Shown here piece by piece: positions 30,581 to 39,141 of a DNA stretch of 39,141 nucleotides. The DNA is taken from NCBI GenBank assembly GCA_017502085.1, contig JAFVVQ010000018.1, positions 1-39,141 on the forward strand, read 5' to 3'. The position numbers and the translations under genes were made by a program. The DNA comes from Clostridia bacterium. Lineage in GTDB: Bacteria; Bacillota; Clostridia; Oscillospirales; Acutalibacteraceae. The notes beneath the pieces are model-generated. The model was not told the origin of the DNA, searched no databases, and saw only the letters and a list, made by a program, of their open reading frames with translations. Within the stretch, counting starts at the first letter, position 1. Every line of letters starts with the position of its first letter.

Positions 30581-32908
30581 ATGCAAATCATACAGACAAT
30601 CATTTCTTATCTCGCTATTGCGGCAGCTTTTATTTCCTCGGTTTTTTCATTCGGCAATCCTGAAACGGTGCCGTTCAGAAACGATTACGAGATACCCGAA
30701 ACCATTCCCGAATACCGCGTGATTCCCACAGAAGCCAAAACCGAATGGAAGGCAAAATGGATATGGGATAAGGAAAATCTGACGGAGAAAAACGTCTGGA
30801 TGTGCTTTCGCAAAAACGTCAGCATCGACAGTATTCCCTCAGAGCTTATTGCTCACATCTCTGCAGATTCAAAATATTGGCTCTTCATAAACGAGGAAAC
30901 CGTTGTTTTTGAAGGAGGCGTGAAACGCGGTCCGGATGAAAACAGCGGATATTATGACAGCATCGATATTGCACCGTATCTCAAATCGGGCGAAAACTTG
31001 GTCTGCGCTCTTGTGTGGTACTGGGATAATGAAACGAGCTATTCGTATAAAAGCAGCGGTCAGGGCGGTTTTATTTTCGAAGCGATCGGTAACGGTATCA
31101 GCATCCTCTCCGACAAAAGCTGGAAAGCGAAAAGAAACAGTGCTTACGTTGACAGCGCTCTCTATCCGCCCAATTACAGACTTCCCGAATACAGTATTTA
31201 CTATGATGCGAGGAAGGAAATCGGCGATTGGTCAAATAAAACTTATGACATTTCTTCATGGGAAAACGCAACCGAATATGCCGTTGGCGGCGAAGGTGCT
31301 TACGGTAAGCTCTATCCGAGAGGAATACCTTTTCTGAAGGATTACGGTCTCAGGGATTATGAAAATTCAAAGGATTTTGAGAATTATACCGTTAAAAAGC
31401 TTTTCGGCGAAAAAATCACCGTCGACATACCCTACAACGCACAGCTTACTCCGTATCTCAAGGTCATTGCGCCCGCAGGCAAAAAAATCCGCATAACCAC
31501 CGAAAACACCCTGATCGGTGCAGTTTCAACCACCTACAAAACAAAAGAGGGCGAACAGGAATTTGAAGCCGTGGGCTGGGTTAACGGAGAGCATATAACT
31601 TATAAAATTCCCAGAGGTGTCACGGTTGTTTCTCTGAAATACCGCGAAACGGGATATGACAGTTCATTCTGCGGTAACTTCGTTTGCGATGACGAATTCA
31701 TGAATTCACTGTGGCAAAAATCCCTGCGCACACTCTACGTTACAATGCGTGACAGTTTTATGGATTGCCCCGACAGAGAAAGAGCCCAGTGGTGGGGTGA
31801 CGTCACAAGCGAAATGATTATGACGATGTACTCTATGGACAGCAACTCCTATCTGCTCTATCAGAAAGGTGTGGAGGCTATGCTTTCTCACGTCGATGAA
31901 AGCAAGGTTCTTCAGACGGTTGTACCCATCAGCGGTGACTATTTCGAACTTCCCGTTCAACAGCTTGCAGGAATCGTCGGTTTCCTCACATACTATGAAT
32001 ATACGGGTGACAAAGCTTTTGTCGAAAAGGTTTACGGTGCTTCGCTTGACTATCTTAAGCTATGGGAAATCGGCGAAAACAATCTTGTTATTCACCGTGA
32101 AGGCTCGTGGGATTGGGCTGACTGGGGCAGCAAGGCGGATATGACTGCCATTGAAAACGCATGGGTCTATTATGCACTTTCCGCCGCCGAAGAAATGGCG
32201 GAAATTCTGGGCAAAAACGAGGATATACAGTTCTTCACCGAAAGAAAGAATACCATTGCAAAGGGTTATCAGTCTCTCTGGACCGAAAACGGATTCAAAA
32301 GCAAAAAAGTGAGAAAGCCTGATGACAGAGCAAATGCCCTTGCGGTTTTATCGGGTCTTGCAAAAGAAGAGCAATATGATACGATAACAAACGTACTCAT
32401 AACCACGAAGAATTCAAGTCCGTATATGGAATACTACGTTCTTGAAGCGCTTTGCAAAATGGGAGAATATGAAGCCGTAAGTAACAGAATCAAAGAAAGA
32501 TACGAGGGTATGGTATGCGAGGATTATTCAACCCTCTGGGAATTCTGGAACTCCTGGCAAGGCACAATGAACCACGCGTGGAGCGGTGGCCCGCTTGTTA
32601 TAATGAGCAAAAATTTTGCAGGTATCACTCCCCTTGAGGCAGGTTATGAAAAGGTTGAAATCAAGCCACAGTATGCTCTGTCCGACGGTATGAATTGCAC
32701 CGTTCCGAGCGTCAAAGGATTGATTACCGTGAATTATAAAATGGTCGGCGGAGATTACGTTATCAACCTTACTCTGCCGCAGGATATGAAAGCGGTTTTA
32801 TATGCACCCGACAACGCCGCAATAAGCATAAATTCAGAAATTTACTATCAGAACGGCGGATATGTAAACGGCGGAATCGGTAACGTGGAGATTGTGACTC
32901 TTGAATAA
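30581..32908 (+). CDS. Secreted GH78-type alpha-L-rhamnosidase
   Basis: This 775-residue exported glycosidase has a signal peptide or anchor at 1-28. A beta-sandwich domain (WKAKWIWDKENLTEKNVWMCFRK) typical of bacterial alpha-L-rhamnosidases follows. The (alpha/alpha)6 catalytic barrel carries DSFMDCPDRERAQWWGDVTSEM, with its conserved acidic residues, GSWDWADWGSKADM, and the late block LWEFWNSWQGTMNHAWSGGP. It would release terminal L-rhamnose from glycans or glycosides outside the cell. Start ATG 30581 has GGGAGG. It has its own promoter and terminator. RhaA at the window end supplies the first intracellular step for the released sugar. Confidence 0.88.
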   Translation: MQIIQTIISYLAIAAAFISSVFSFGNPETVPFRNDYEIPETIPEYRVIPTEAKTEWKAKWIWDKENLTEKNVWMCFRKNVSIDSIPSELIAHISADSKYWLFINEETVVFEGGVKRGPDENSGYYDSIDIAPYLKSGENLVCALVWYWDNETSYSYKSSGQGGFIFEAIGNGISILSDKSWKAKRNSAYVDSALYPPNYRLPEYSIYYDARKEIGDWSNKTYDISSWENATEYAVGGEGAYGKLYPRGIPFLKDYGLRDYENSKDFENYTVKKLFGEKITVDIPYNAQLTPYLKVIAPAGKKIRITTENTLIGAVSTTYKTKEGEQEFEAVGWVNGEHITYKIPRGVTVVSLKYRETGYDSSFCGNFVCDDEFMNSLWQKSLRTLYVTMRDSFMDCPDRERAQWWGDVTSEMIMTMYSMDSNSYLLYQKGVEAMLSHVDESKVLQTVVPISGDYFELPVQQLAGIVGFLTYYEYTGDKAFVEKVYGASLDYLKLWEIGENNLVIHREGSWDWADWGSKADMTAIENAWVYYALSAAEEMAEILGKNEDIQFFTERKNTIAKGYQSLWTENGFKSKKVRKPDDRANALAVLSGLAKEEQYDTITNVLITTKNSSPYMEYYVLEALCKMGEYEAVSNRIKERYEGMVCEDYSTLWEFWNSWQGTMNHAWSGGPLVIMSKNFAGITPLEAGYEKVEIKPQYALSDGMNCTVPSVKGLITVNYKMVGGDYVINLTLPQDMKAVLYAPDNAAISINSEIYYQNGGYVNGGIGNVEIVTLE

Positions 32909-32914
32909 TAAAAT

Positions 32915-32952
32915 AAAGGCGGTTGTAAGATTAACCTTACAGCCGCTTTCTG
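32915..32952 (+). terminator. Terminator of the rhamnosidase gene
   Basis: AAAGGCGGTTGTAAG (32915-32929) pairs with CTTACAGCCGCTTT (32936-32949) with one bulge and one G-T pair. A short T run (TTTC) follows. Confidence 0.55.
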
Positions 32953-33024
32953 CATTCAGCCGATAATATTTATCTGATAAAATCTGTTCGGATTCAGTTT
33001 TCGTTTTGCTCTGTATTATTTCCG

Positions 33025-33053
33025 TTGCAAACAGTAAACTTCCGTGATATAAT
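33025..33053 (+). promoter_or_regulatory. Promoter of the GH3 gene
   Basis: TTGCAA (33025-33030), 17 bases, then TATAAT (33048-33053), with about 32 bases to the ATG at 33086. Confidence 0.75.
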
Positions 33054-33085
33054 ATATCTAACAAATGCCGCGAGGAGGCTGCTAT

Positions 33086-35578
33086 ATGAAAAAGAAAAAC
33101 ATTTTCAAACGCACTGTATCTCTCGTTCTCGCTCTGATTCTTGTTTTCTCTGCATCCGCAAACGCTTTTGCGGCTTCGCTGATTTCATCGGAAACAACTG
33201 CGAAATCCGTTGAAATTGCGGAGCAGATTGAATCGGAAGGTATTGTTCTTCTCAAAAACGAAGACAGCGTTCTGCCACTGAAAACACGTAAGGTCAACGT
33301 TTTCGGCGCCGCATCCTGCTCAATTGCTTTCGCGGGTGCCGCAGGCTCGGGTGCAGTTCGTTCATCAGATGCAGTCGGATTCTACGACGCACTCGATAAT
33401 GCGGGAATCGAATATAACAAATCCCTCTATAATCTCTACGCAAAGAACACGGGCACAAAATACGACCTCGGTATTATCAGTTACGTCATCACTGTTCTCA
33501 AGCAGTTTTTCGGCGGCGGTCAGTCTGAAATGCCCGCAAAAAAGCTTACCGATTCCGTGATGAAACAAGCGGTTGATTTTTCGCAGACCGCAATCATCGT
33601 TATCGGCAGAGTCGGTACGGAAATGAAAGACCTCAGCATCGAAAAGCTCAATCTCACCGCTGATGAAACCGAAATGATTGACAAAGTCTGCTCGGCATTC
33701 AGCGACGTTATTGTTGTTTTCAACATTTCAAATATCACCGATATGTCCTGGCTTGAGGATTATGACAGCATAAAGGCAGCTATGATAATGTGGCTTCCCG
33801 GCGAGGTAGCAACGAACAGTGTCGGCAAGGTGCTGACGGGTGAAGTCAATCCCTCCGGCAAACTCGTTGATACAATTTCCTACGATATAGAGGACCACCC
33901 CGCATCCGAAAATTTCGGAAACTATATGTATAAAGGGGTTCCCGGTATTCCGAAATACTTCGTCGACTATGAAGAAGGCATTTACGTCGGCTACAGATAT
34001 TTTGAAACATTTGCACCCGAAAAAGTACAGTACCCCTTCGGATTCGGTCTTTCATATACCAATTTCGAATGGGATGTCACCGATTTCACCTCATCCGACG
34101 AAGAAATCTCCGTCACTGTGAAGGTCACCAATACGGGTAACGCCGCAGGCAAAGAGGTTGTTCAGCTTTATTTCTCCGCTCCCTATTATGAAGGCGGCAT
34201 TGAAAAGAGTGCAATCGAACTTGCCGCATACGGCAAAACAAAAGAACTCGCTCCCGATGAAAGCGATATTCTTGAAATCAGCTTTGACGTCAGGGATATG
34301 GCATCATATGATGCGGTAACAGAAGAAGCCTGGGTGCTTGACAAGGGTGAATATAAAATCCACGTTGCTCACGATATAAGAACGTTTGAAGAAAGCTGCA
34401 CCTACACCGTTGCAGAGAAGGTTGTTTATAAAACCGACGATAATTCAGGCAACGAAATCGGCAATCTGTTTGAGTTTGCCGAAGGTGACCTCACTTATCT
34501 TTCACGCTCGGATACCGAAGGCACCTACCCTGCCCCGCCTTCAGCCGAGGATTACAGAGCACCTTCCGAGGTTATCAACAGCGACAAACGCCCCGAACCG
34601 ACAACAGAGGGTGAAGCTCCGAAAATCGGCGTCAAATATGATAAAACCATCACCTTGCAGGACGTTGCAAAGGATGAAAGTCTCTGGGATGCATTCCTTG
34701 ACCAACTCACACTGAACGAAATTATCGCTCTTATCACAGACTGCGGATATGAAACAACCGCCGTCAAAAGACTCGGTATTCCTGCTACGTCGGATAACGA
34801 CGGTCCCTCCTGTGTCAAGGGAGAAGGCGGTCTGCTATATAGTCAGTGCGGTCTTGCATTCCCCGTTGCAACAGCTCTTGCCTGCACCTGGAATGACGAA
34901 CTTGCCGAAGAATTCGGTGAAATCATCGGCGAAGAAGCAAAGCAGCTTGGTACTCACGTCTGGTATGCTCCCGGATGCAACATTCACCGCAGTCCTCAGG
35001 GCGGCAGAAACAACGAATACTACTCCGAAGACCCGCTGATTTCGGGCAGAATGTCCGCAGCAGTCACAAGAGGTGCACAGTCCAAGGGGCTCGTTGTCAC
35101 CGTCAAACACTTCGCTGCCAACGAACAGGAAACCAACAGACAGTCCAACGGTCTTTATACCTGGCTGAACGAACAGTCACTTCGTGAAATCTATCTCGAG
35201 CCGTTTGAAATCACCGTTAAAGACGGTCAGGCAAAGGGAATTATGTCGGCATATAACCGAATCGGTACAGAATGGTGTGGCGGCAGCAAAACGCTCATCA
35301 CCGATCTCCTCCGTGAAGAGTGGGGCTTCGACGGCTTCGTTATCACAGATGCCAGCATCGACCTTACGGGCGAAGGTTATCTCGATCCCGTTCTTGCGGT
35401 TTATGCCCGTAACAGCGGAATTCTGACGATGCTCTACGTCGTTTCCGCTCCGCAGACAAAACTTGCTCTGCGTTTTGCATATATGAAAGACCCGATAGGA
35501 ATGGGCAAGGCAATGCGTCTTTGCGTATACGATATATGCAGAATGAAGATGGAAACCAACGCATTTATTACCGAATAA
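33086..35578 (+). CDS. Secreted GH3 beta-glycosidase with permuted domain order
   Basis: This is an 830-residue exported GH3 enzyme. The signal peptide (MKKKNIFKRTVSLVLALILV, then ANAFAAS) is followed by the domain that is normally C-terminal (EGIVLLKNEDSVLPL, MIMWLPGEVATNSVGKVLTGEVNPSGKL), then the FnIII-like part (PFGFGLSYTNFEW to GEYKIHV). The TIM barrel comes last: LTLNEIIALITDCGYETTAVKRLGIPATSDNDGPS, VKHFAANEQETNR, and the nucleophile aspartate in GFDGFVITDASID. Inverted domain order is known in some ruminal GH3 beta-glucosidases, such as that of Ruminococcus albus. Substrate could be beta-glucosides or related sugars. ATG 33086 has GAGGAGG at 33072-33078; the earlier in-frame ATG at 33065 lacks a site. 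Confidence 0.9.
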   Translation: MKKKNIFKRTVSLVLALILVFSASANAFAASLISSETTAKSVEIAEQIESEGIVLLKNEDSVLPLKTRKVNVFGAASCSIAFAGAAGSGAVRSSDAVGFYDALDNAGIEYNKSLYNLYAKNTGTKYDLGIISYVITVLKQFFGGGQSEMPAKKLTDSVMKQAVDFSQTAIIVIGRVGTEMKDLSIEKLNLTADETEMIDKVCSAFSDVIVVFNISNITDMSWLEDYDSIKAAMIMWLPGEVATNSVGKVLTGEVNPSGKLVDTISYDIEDHPASENFGNYMYKGVPGIPKYFVDYEEGIYVGYRYFETFAPEKVQYPFGFGLSYTNFEWDVTDFTSSDEEISVTVKVTNTGNAAGKEVVQLYFSAPYYEGGIEKSAIELAAYGKTKELAPDESDILEISFDVRDMASYDAVTEEAWVLDKGEYKIHVAHDIRTFEESCTYTVAEKVVYKTDDNSGNEIGNLFEFAEGDLTYLSRSDTEGTYPAPPSAEDYRAPSEVINSDKRPEPTTEGEAPKIGVKYDKTITLQDVAKDESLWDAFLDQLTLNEIIALITDCGYETTAVKRLGIPATSDNDGPSCVKGEGGLLYSQCGLAFPVATALACTWNDELAEEFGEIIGEEAKQLGTHVWYAPGCNIHRSPQGGRNNEYYSEDPLISGRMSAAVTRGAQSKGLVVTVKHFAANEQETNRQSNGLYTWLNEQSLREIYLEPFEITVKDGQAKGIMSAYNRIGTEWCGGSKTLITDLLREEWGFDGFVITDASIDLTGEGYLDPVLAVYARNSGILTMLYVVSAPQTKLALRFAYMKDPIGMGKAMRLCVYDICRMKMETNAFITE

Positions 35579-35583
35579 AAAAT

Positions 35584-35625
35584 ATCCGCAGAGGTATACA
35601 AAACATACTTCTGCGGATTTTTTCA
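35584..35625. terminator. Bidirectional terminator between GH3 and uppP
   Basis: ATCCGCAGAGGTAT (35584-35597) pairs with ATACTTCTGCGGAT (35605-35618), a 14-bp stem with one G-T pair, with T runs on both strands. It ends two convergent genes. Confidence 0.9.
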
Positions 35626-36453
35626 TCTTATAACGCACACACCGATAACGGCAATGCCGAGCAATATACGGTAGATTCCGAAAGCGGTAAAATCCCTACG
35701 GCGCACGTAATCCATAAGGAATTTAATCGAAAGCATCGAAATTGCAAAAGCGGTTGCCATACCGATTATCAGGGTCATAATTTCAGCCTGAGAAAAATCA
35801 AAACCGAATTTCAAAAGCTTCAGCGCACTTGCTCCGAACATCGTAGGTACGGCAAGATAAAACGTGAATTCAGCCGCCGCTGTGCGTGATACGCCGAGAA
35901 GAAGCGCTCCGATAATCGTTGCCCCCGAGCGGGATGTTCCCGGTATCATCGAAAGAACCTGAAACAAGCCGATAATCAGCGCAGTTTTCATATCAATCGC
36001 TCCGACGGTGAAAATCTTCGGGGAGGTTTTTCGGTTTCTTTTTTCAATAACGATAAACGCTATGCCGTAAAGTATCAGCATTGCCGCAACTGTCAGGGGT
36101 GAGCCGAAATTCGCTTCAAGCCAGTCATCGAGCAACAGACCGAGCACCGCCGACGGAACGCACGCAACCGCCACTCTGCCCCACATGCCGACGATATTTT
36201 TATTGACGGCAATTTTTTTCCTGCAAATAAAAAACGGAAAAATTCTGTTCCAAAACATTACCGCAACAGCCAGGATTGCTCCGAACTGAATAACAACGAA
36301 AAACATTTCCTTGAATCGTTCCGTCATTTCAAGCGGAACAAAAGCATCAAAAAGCAGCATATGACCCGTACTGCTGACGGGCAGCCACTCCGTTATTCCT
36401 TCAATAATACCGATAATCACCGTTTTCAGAAGCTCAATGATATTAAAATTCAT
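35623..36453 (-). CDS. uppP: Undecaprenyl-diphosphatase UppP/BacA
   Basis: This 276-residue integral membrane phosphatase removes one phosphate from undecaprenyl diphosphate, recycling the lipid carrier of peptidoglycan and other envelope polymers. Family motifs are clear: IIEGITEWLPVSSTGHMLL near the N-terminus (Glu-rich motif 1) and MIPGTSRSGATIIGALLLGVSRTAAAEFTFYLAVP (PGxSRSG motif 2). Eight or so hydrophobic helices follow the usual pattern, and the length is normal for the family. ATG 36453 is followed upstream by GGGGTGCAA. Overexpression of this family causes bacitracin tolerance; nothing in the context suggests a special role here. Confidence 0.96.
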   Translation of the reverse strand: MNFNIIELLKTVIIGIIEGITEWLPVSSTGHMLLFDAFVPLEMTERFKEMFFVVIQFGAILAVAVMFWNRIFPFFICRKKIAVNKNIVGMWGRVAVACVPSAVLGLLLDDWLEANFGSPLTVAAMLILYGIAFIVIEKRNRKTSPKIFTVGAIDMKTALIIGLFQVLSMIPGTSRSGATIIGALLLGVSRTAAAEFTFYLAVPTMFGASALKLLKFGFDFSQAEIMTLIIGMATAFAISMLSIKFLMDYVRRRDFTAFGIYRILLGIAVIGVCVIR

Positions 36454-36504
36454 ATTGCACCCCGCAACAATTTATACAATATAAATATATGTGCAGAGCA
36501 AAAA

Positions 36505-36540
36505 AAAATCCCGTGACCGCAGTCACGGGATTTTATTTTT
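36505..36540 (-). terminator. Terminator of glnN
   Basis: AAAATCCCGTGAC (36505-36517) pairs perfectly with GTCACGGGATTTT (36522-36534), loop CGCA. T-rich flanks are present on both strands; on the minus strand it follows the glnN stop. Confidence 0.9.
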
Positions 36541-38631
36541 TTACTGTACGCTGAAAAGAAGATCGCCGTATGAAGGATAGGGCCAGTATTTTGCGCTTGT
36601 TATTGATTCAGCTGCATCAACATCGGCTCTGATGCTCTCCATTGCGGGGAGAATGATATCCTTATACATATTGGCAACTTCAAGCTTGTCCTTGCAGGAG
36701 TTGATCTTTTCAAGATTCTTTTCAAACTCAGCAATTTTTTCACAGACGGATGCGCTCAATTCCGAAAGTCTGCTGACGGTTGACGTTTCATAGACACAGG
36801 GAGATGCCGGGCATACACCCTTGATCGCAAGAACACTGCCGCTGAGAACACCGATGTATTCGCTCATTGCAGGGAGAATGTCCTTATTGACCATATCAAT
36901 CATCGTGAGAGCCTCGATATTGATTGTCTTGCAGTAATTTTCAAGATAAATCTCGTATCTTGCTTCAAGCTCTTCTCTGGTGAAAACCTTATGGTTTCCG
37001 AAAAGCTCAACACTCTTTTCACTGATGAGTGCAGGCAGACAGTCGGGAGTTGTTCTGAGATTTGAAAGACCTCTCTTCTCGGCTTCCTTTATCCATTCGT
37101 CGTCATATCCGTTGCCGTTGAAGATGATTCTCTTGTGGTCTTTGATTGTTTTTTTGATAAGAGCGTGAAGTGCTTCTTCAAAGTTTTCAACGTTTTCAAG
37201 TCTGTCGGCATAGGATTTGAGGGATTCGGCAACCGCAGTGTTGAGAGCAATATTTGCACTTGAAATGGAGTTTGCAGAGCCGAGCATTCTGAACTCAAAT
37301 TTGTTGCCCGTAAAAGCAAAGGGTGACGTTCTGTTCCTGTCGGTCGTATCTTTGGGGAATCTGGGAAGAACGTGAACGCCGACCTTCATCTGCACCTTTT
37401 CTTTTGCATCGTACGCGGTATCGTTTTCAATTGCCTCAAGAATATCGTTAAGCTCGTCTCCGAGGAACATCGAAACAACTGCGGGCGGTGCTTCGTGAGC
37501 ACCGAGGCGGTGATCGTTACCCGCCGTTGCAACAGAGATACGAAGCAGATCCTGATAATTATCAACCGCTTTGATTACCGCACAGAGGAAAAGCAGAAAC
37601 TGTGCGTTTTCATAGGGTGTTTCGCCCGGCTCAAGAAGATTGATGCCCGTATTGGTCTGGATTGACCAGTTATTATGCTTACCGCTGCCGTTGACTCCCT
37701 TGAAGGGCTTTTCGTGAAGGAGACAAACGAGACCGTGCTTTCTCGCAACCTTCTGCATAATCTCCATCGTGAGCTGGTTATGGTCAGCGGCAATGTTTGT
37801 TGTTGTGAATATGGGAGCAAGTTCGTGCTGAGCGGGTGCACCTTCGTTATGCTCCGTTTTTGCAAGGATACCGAGCTGCCAGAGTTCCTCGTCAAGATCC
37901 TTCATATAAGCGGCAACTCTCGGCTTGATGCTTCCGAAATAATGGTCATCCATCTCCTGACCCTTGGGAGGTCTTGCGCCGAAAAGCGTTCTGCCCGTAT
38001 AACGCAGGTCTTTTCTCTTTTCATAAACTTCTCTGTCAACAAGGAAATATTCCTGTTCGGGACCGACGGTTGTTTTGACCGCCGTCATTTCCTGACCGAA
38101 AAGCTTCATAATTCTGACAGTCTGTTTGCTGATTGCTTCCATTGAACGCAGAAGCGGGGTTTTCTTATCAAGTGCCTCACCGCCGTAGGAACAGAAAGCG
38201 GTAGGAATATAAAGCACTTCTTCTTTGATGAATGCATATGAAGTGGGATCCCATGCGGTATAGCCTCTTGCCTCAAAGGTTGCACGTAATCCGCCTGAAG
38301 GGAAGGATGATGCATCGGATTCGCCCTTGACAAGTTCCTTGCCCGAGAATTCCATAATGATATTTCCGCCCTCACAGGGAGAGATGAAACTGTCGTGCTT
38401 TTCAGCAGTAATACCCGTCATCGGCTGGAACCAATGGGTATAGTGGGTTGCACCCTTTTCAATTGCCCAATCCTTCATTGCATTTGCAACAACGTTGGCA
38501 ACGCTCAGGTCAAGACGCTTGTTATCCTGAATCGCCTTTTTCATTGCCTTATACGTTTCTTTGGGCAGACGTGATTTCATCGTCTTATCGTCAAAAACCA
38601 TACAGCCGAAATACTCGGGAACGCTTCTCAT
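36541..38631 (-). CDS. glnN: Type III glutamine synthetase GlnN
   Basis: This 696-residue enzyme belongs to the large GSIII class, which makes glutamine from glutamate, ammonia and ATP. Class signatures are visible: [65 protein letters not shown] and [12 protein letters not shown] (catalytic His/Asn loop). [21 protein letters not shown] closes the set. The length is typical of GSIII (about 700) and much greater than GSI. ATG 38631 follows AAGGAGAG. It is monocistronic with its own promoter and terminator, and is divergent from rhaA. No GlnR-like operator was recognised in the upstream region. Confidence 0.96.
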   Translation of the reverse strand: MRSVPEYFGCMVFDDKTMKSRLPKETYKAMKKAIQDNKRLDLSVANVVANAMKDWAIEKGATHYTHWFQPMTGITAEKHDSFISPCEGGNIIMEFSGKELVKGESDASSFPSGGLRATFEARGYTAWDPTSYAFIKEEVLYIPTAFCSYGGEALDKKTPLLRSMEAISKQTVRIMKLFGQEMTAVKTTVGPEQEYFLVDREVYEKRKDLRYTGRTLFGARPPKGQEMDDHYFGSIKPRVAAYMKDLDEELWQLGILAKTEHNEGAPAQHELAPIFTTTNIAADHNQLTMEIMQKVARKHGLVCLLHEKPFKGVNGSGKHNNWSIQTNTGINLLEPGETPYENAQFLLFLCAVIKAVDNYQDLLRISVATAGNDHRLGAHEAPPAVVSMFLGDELNDILEAIENDTAYDAKEKVQMKVGVHVLPRFPKDTTDRNRTSPFAFTGNKFEFRMLGSANSISSANIALNTAVAESLKSYADRLENVENFEEALHALIKKTIKDHKRIIFNGNGYDDEWIKEAEKRGLSNLRTTPDCLPALISEKSVELFGNHKVFTREELEARYEIYLENYCKTINIEALTMIDMVNKDILPAMSEYIGVLSGSVLAIKGVCPASPCVYETSTVSRLSELSASVCEKIAEFEKNLEKINSCKDKLEVANMYKDIILPAMESIRADVDAAESITSAKYWPYPSYGDLLFSVQ

Positions 38632-38676
38632 CTTTTTCTCTCCTTATAACGCGGAATAGAATAATATAACAGATTA

Positions 38677-38705
38677 AGTATATAACTGTAACCCGCTAAA
38701 ATCAA
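38677..38705 (-). promoter_or_regulatory. Promoter of glnN
   Basis: Minus-strand TTGATT (38700-38705), 17 bases, then TATACT (38677-38682). A second possible pair, TTACAG-N17-TATATT, overlaps just downstream. Confidence 0.55.
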
Positions 38706-38806
38706 GCAAATTCGGAGCGTTTGAAAATATTCTTGCAAACTACCGATAAATCAGGTGCAAGTCAGAATATATTTTGTAAAAAATTCGCAAAGTCACGTTG
38801 CACGTC

Positions 38807-38835
38807 TTGACTATCTCTCCATAAAAAGATATAAT
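38807..38835 (+). promoter_or_regulatory. Promoter of rhaA
   Basis: TTGACT (38807-38812), 17 bases, then TATAAT (38830-38835), with about 31 bases to the ATG. The direct repeat CACGT-TG-CACGT just upstream may be a regulator site. Confidence 0.75.
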
Positions 38836-38866
38836 TAATTGGTTAATAATCTCACGGAGGTTAGTT

Positions 38867-39141
38867 ATGAACAGATTTGAAAGCGCAAAAGAAATATATG
38901 CAAAATACGGCATAGACGCCGAAAAAGCTCTTGCCGACCTTGCAGACGTTACCGTTTCCGTTCATTGCTGGCAGGGTGACGATGTCGGCGGTTTCGACGG
39001 CGACGATGCACTCTCGGGCGGTATTCAGACAACGGGCAACTACCCCGGCAAAGCAAGAACGCCCGACGAGCTTATGGCGGATATCGACAAAGCATTCAGC
39101 CTCATTCCCGGCAAGGTCAAGCTCAATCTTCACGCTTCTTA
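38867..39141 (+). CDS. rhaA: L-rhamnose isomerase RhaA, 5' part
   Basis: The first 91 codons of L-rhamnose isomerase, which converts L-rhamnose to L-rhamnulose in the cytosol, are present; the gene runs off the window. Close matches to the RhaA family are [47 protein letters not shown] and [14 protein letters not shown], a near-continuous match to the known N-terminus. ATG 38867 has CGGAGG upstream. The metal- and substrate-binding residues lie beyond the window. The promoter at 38807 suggests it begins a rhamnose catabolic operon, fed by the GH78 rhamnosidase encoded nearby. Confidence 0.94.
   Translation, partial: MNRFESAKEIYAKYGIDAEKALADLADVTVSVHCWQGDDVGGFDGDDALSGGIQTTGNYPGKARTPDELMADIDKAFSLIPGKVKLNLHAS

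Overview
The window looks like a chromosomal segment from a gut-type Clostridia (Firmicutes, probably Oscillospiraceae/Ruminococcaceae-like). The signs are strong AGGAGG-type ribosome binding sites, TTGACA-N17-TATAAT promoters, GHKL/LytTR regulation, a type III glutamine synthetase, and secreted GH3 and GH78 glycosidases. Taxonomy is inferred from gene content only. There are no rRNA genes, no CRISPR array and no complete tRNA.

Layout. (1) 1-3200, plus strand: a small DUF6061-like gene, then an ECF sigma factor with its own sigma-A promoter. Next comes a membrane anti-sigma-like protein, a Cys-rich secreted protein and a SLOG-fold protein. A 68-residue protein follows that resembles the cytosolic part of the anti-sigma. 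The anti-sigma operon and the 68-residue gene are preceded by nearly identical promoter elements (TGCGTGACAAA-N10-CGTCATATATA); a weaker copy precedes the LytTR gene at 4966-5469. (2) 3229-8219, minus: a zinc-ribbon/DUF4041/GIY-YIG membrane protein, the LytTR regulator, and an AT-rich SIR2-P-loop NTPase gene of the antiphage (Avs5-like) kind, interrupted by a frameshift at an A7 run. (3) 8545-11494, minus: methyltransferase, histidine phosphatase, AAA ATPase and GNAT acetyltransferase. (4) 11496-17763, minus: a peptide-sensing-type module. It has two ABC half-transporters, a small membrane protein, an AgrC-like kinase, a LytTR response regulator and, first in the transcript, an unlisted 24-codon ORF ending in Cys. 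Paired 9-bp boxes (ACACTTTTG-N12-ACACTTTTG and ACACTTTTG-N12-ACACTATTG) sit upstream of the peptide/regulator operon and of the transporter operon. They match the architecture of LytTR operators, so a self-activating circuit with a defined target operon can be read from sequence.

(5) 17830-18460: gene-free, with three imperfect hairpin-forming repeats. (6) 18467-21248: an esterase, a GNAT, an MmcQ/YjbR protein and a transglutaminase-like protein. (7) 21286-24660: a decayed large serine recombinase, then an SGNH hydrolase/MBOAT acyltransferase pair. A 12-bp direct repeat (CTCGGACCATCT) lies on both sides, with a tRNA-3'-end-like relic at the right copy. This suggests a past integration.

(8) 24881-39141: carbohydrate metabolism. 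A minus-strand operon encodes a metallophosphoesterase, an MFS transporter and a GH127-like glycosidase. There are also a DUF1349 protein, a secreted GH78 alpha-L-rhamnosidase, a secreted domain-permuted GH3 beta-glycosidase, UppP, GlnN, and the first 91 codons of L-rhamnose isomerase RhaA, cut by the window end. GH78 and RhaA together point to use of rhamnose-containing glycans.
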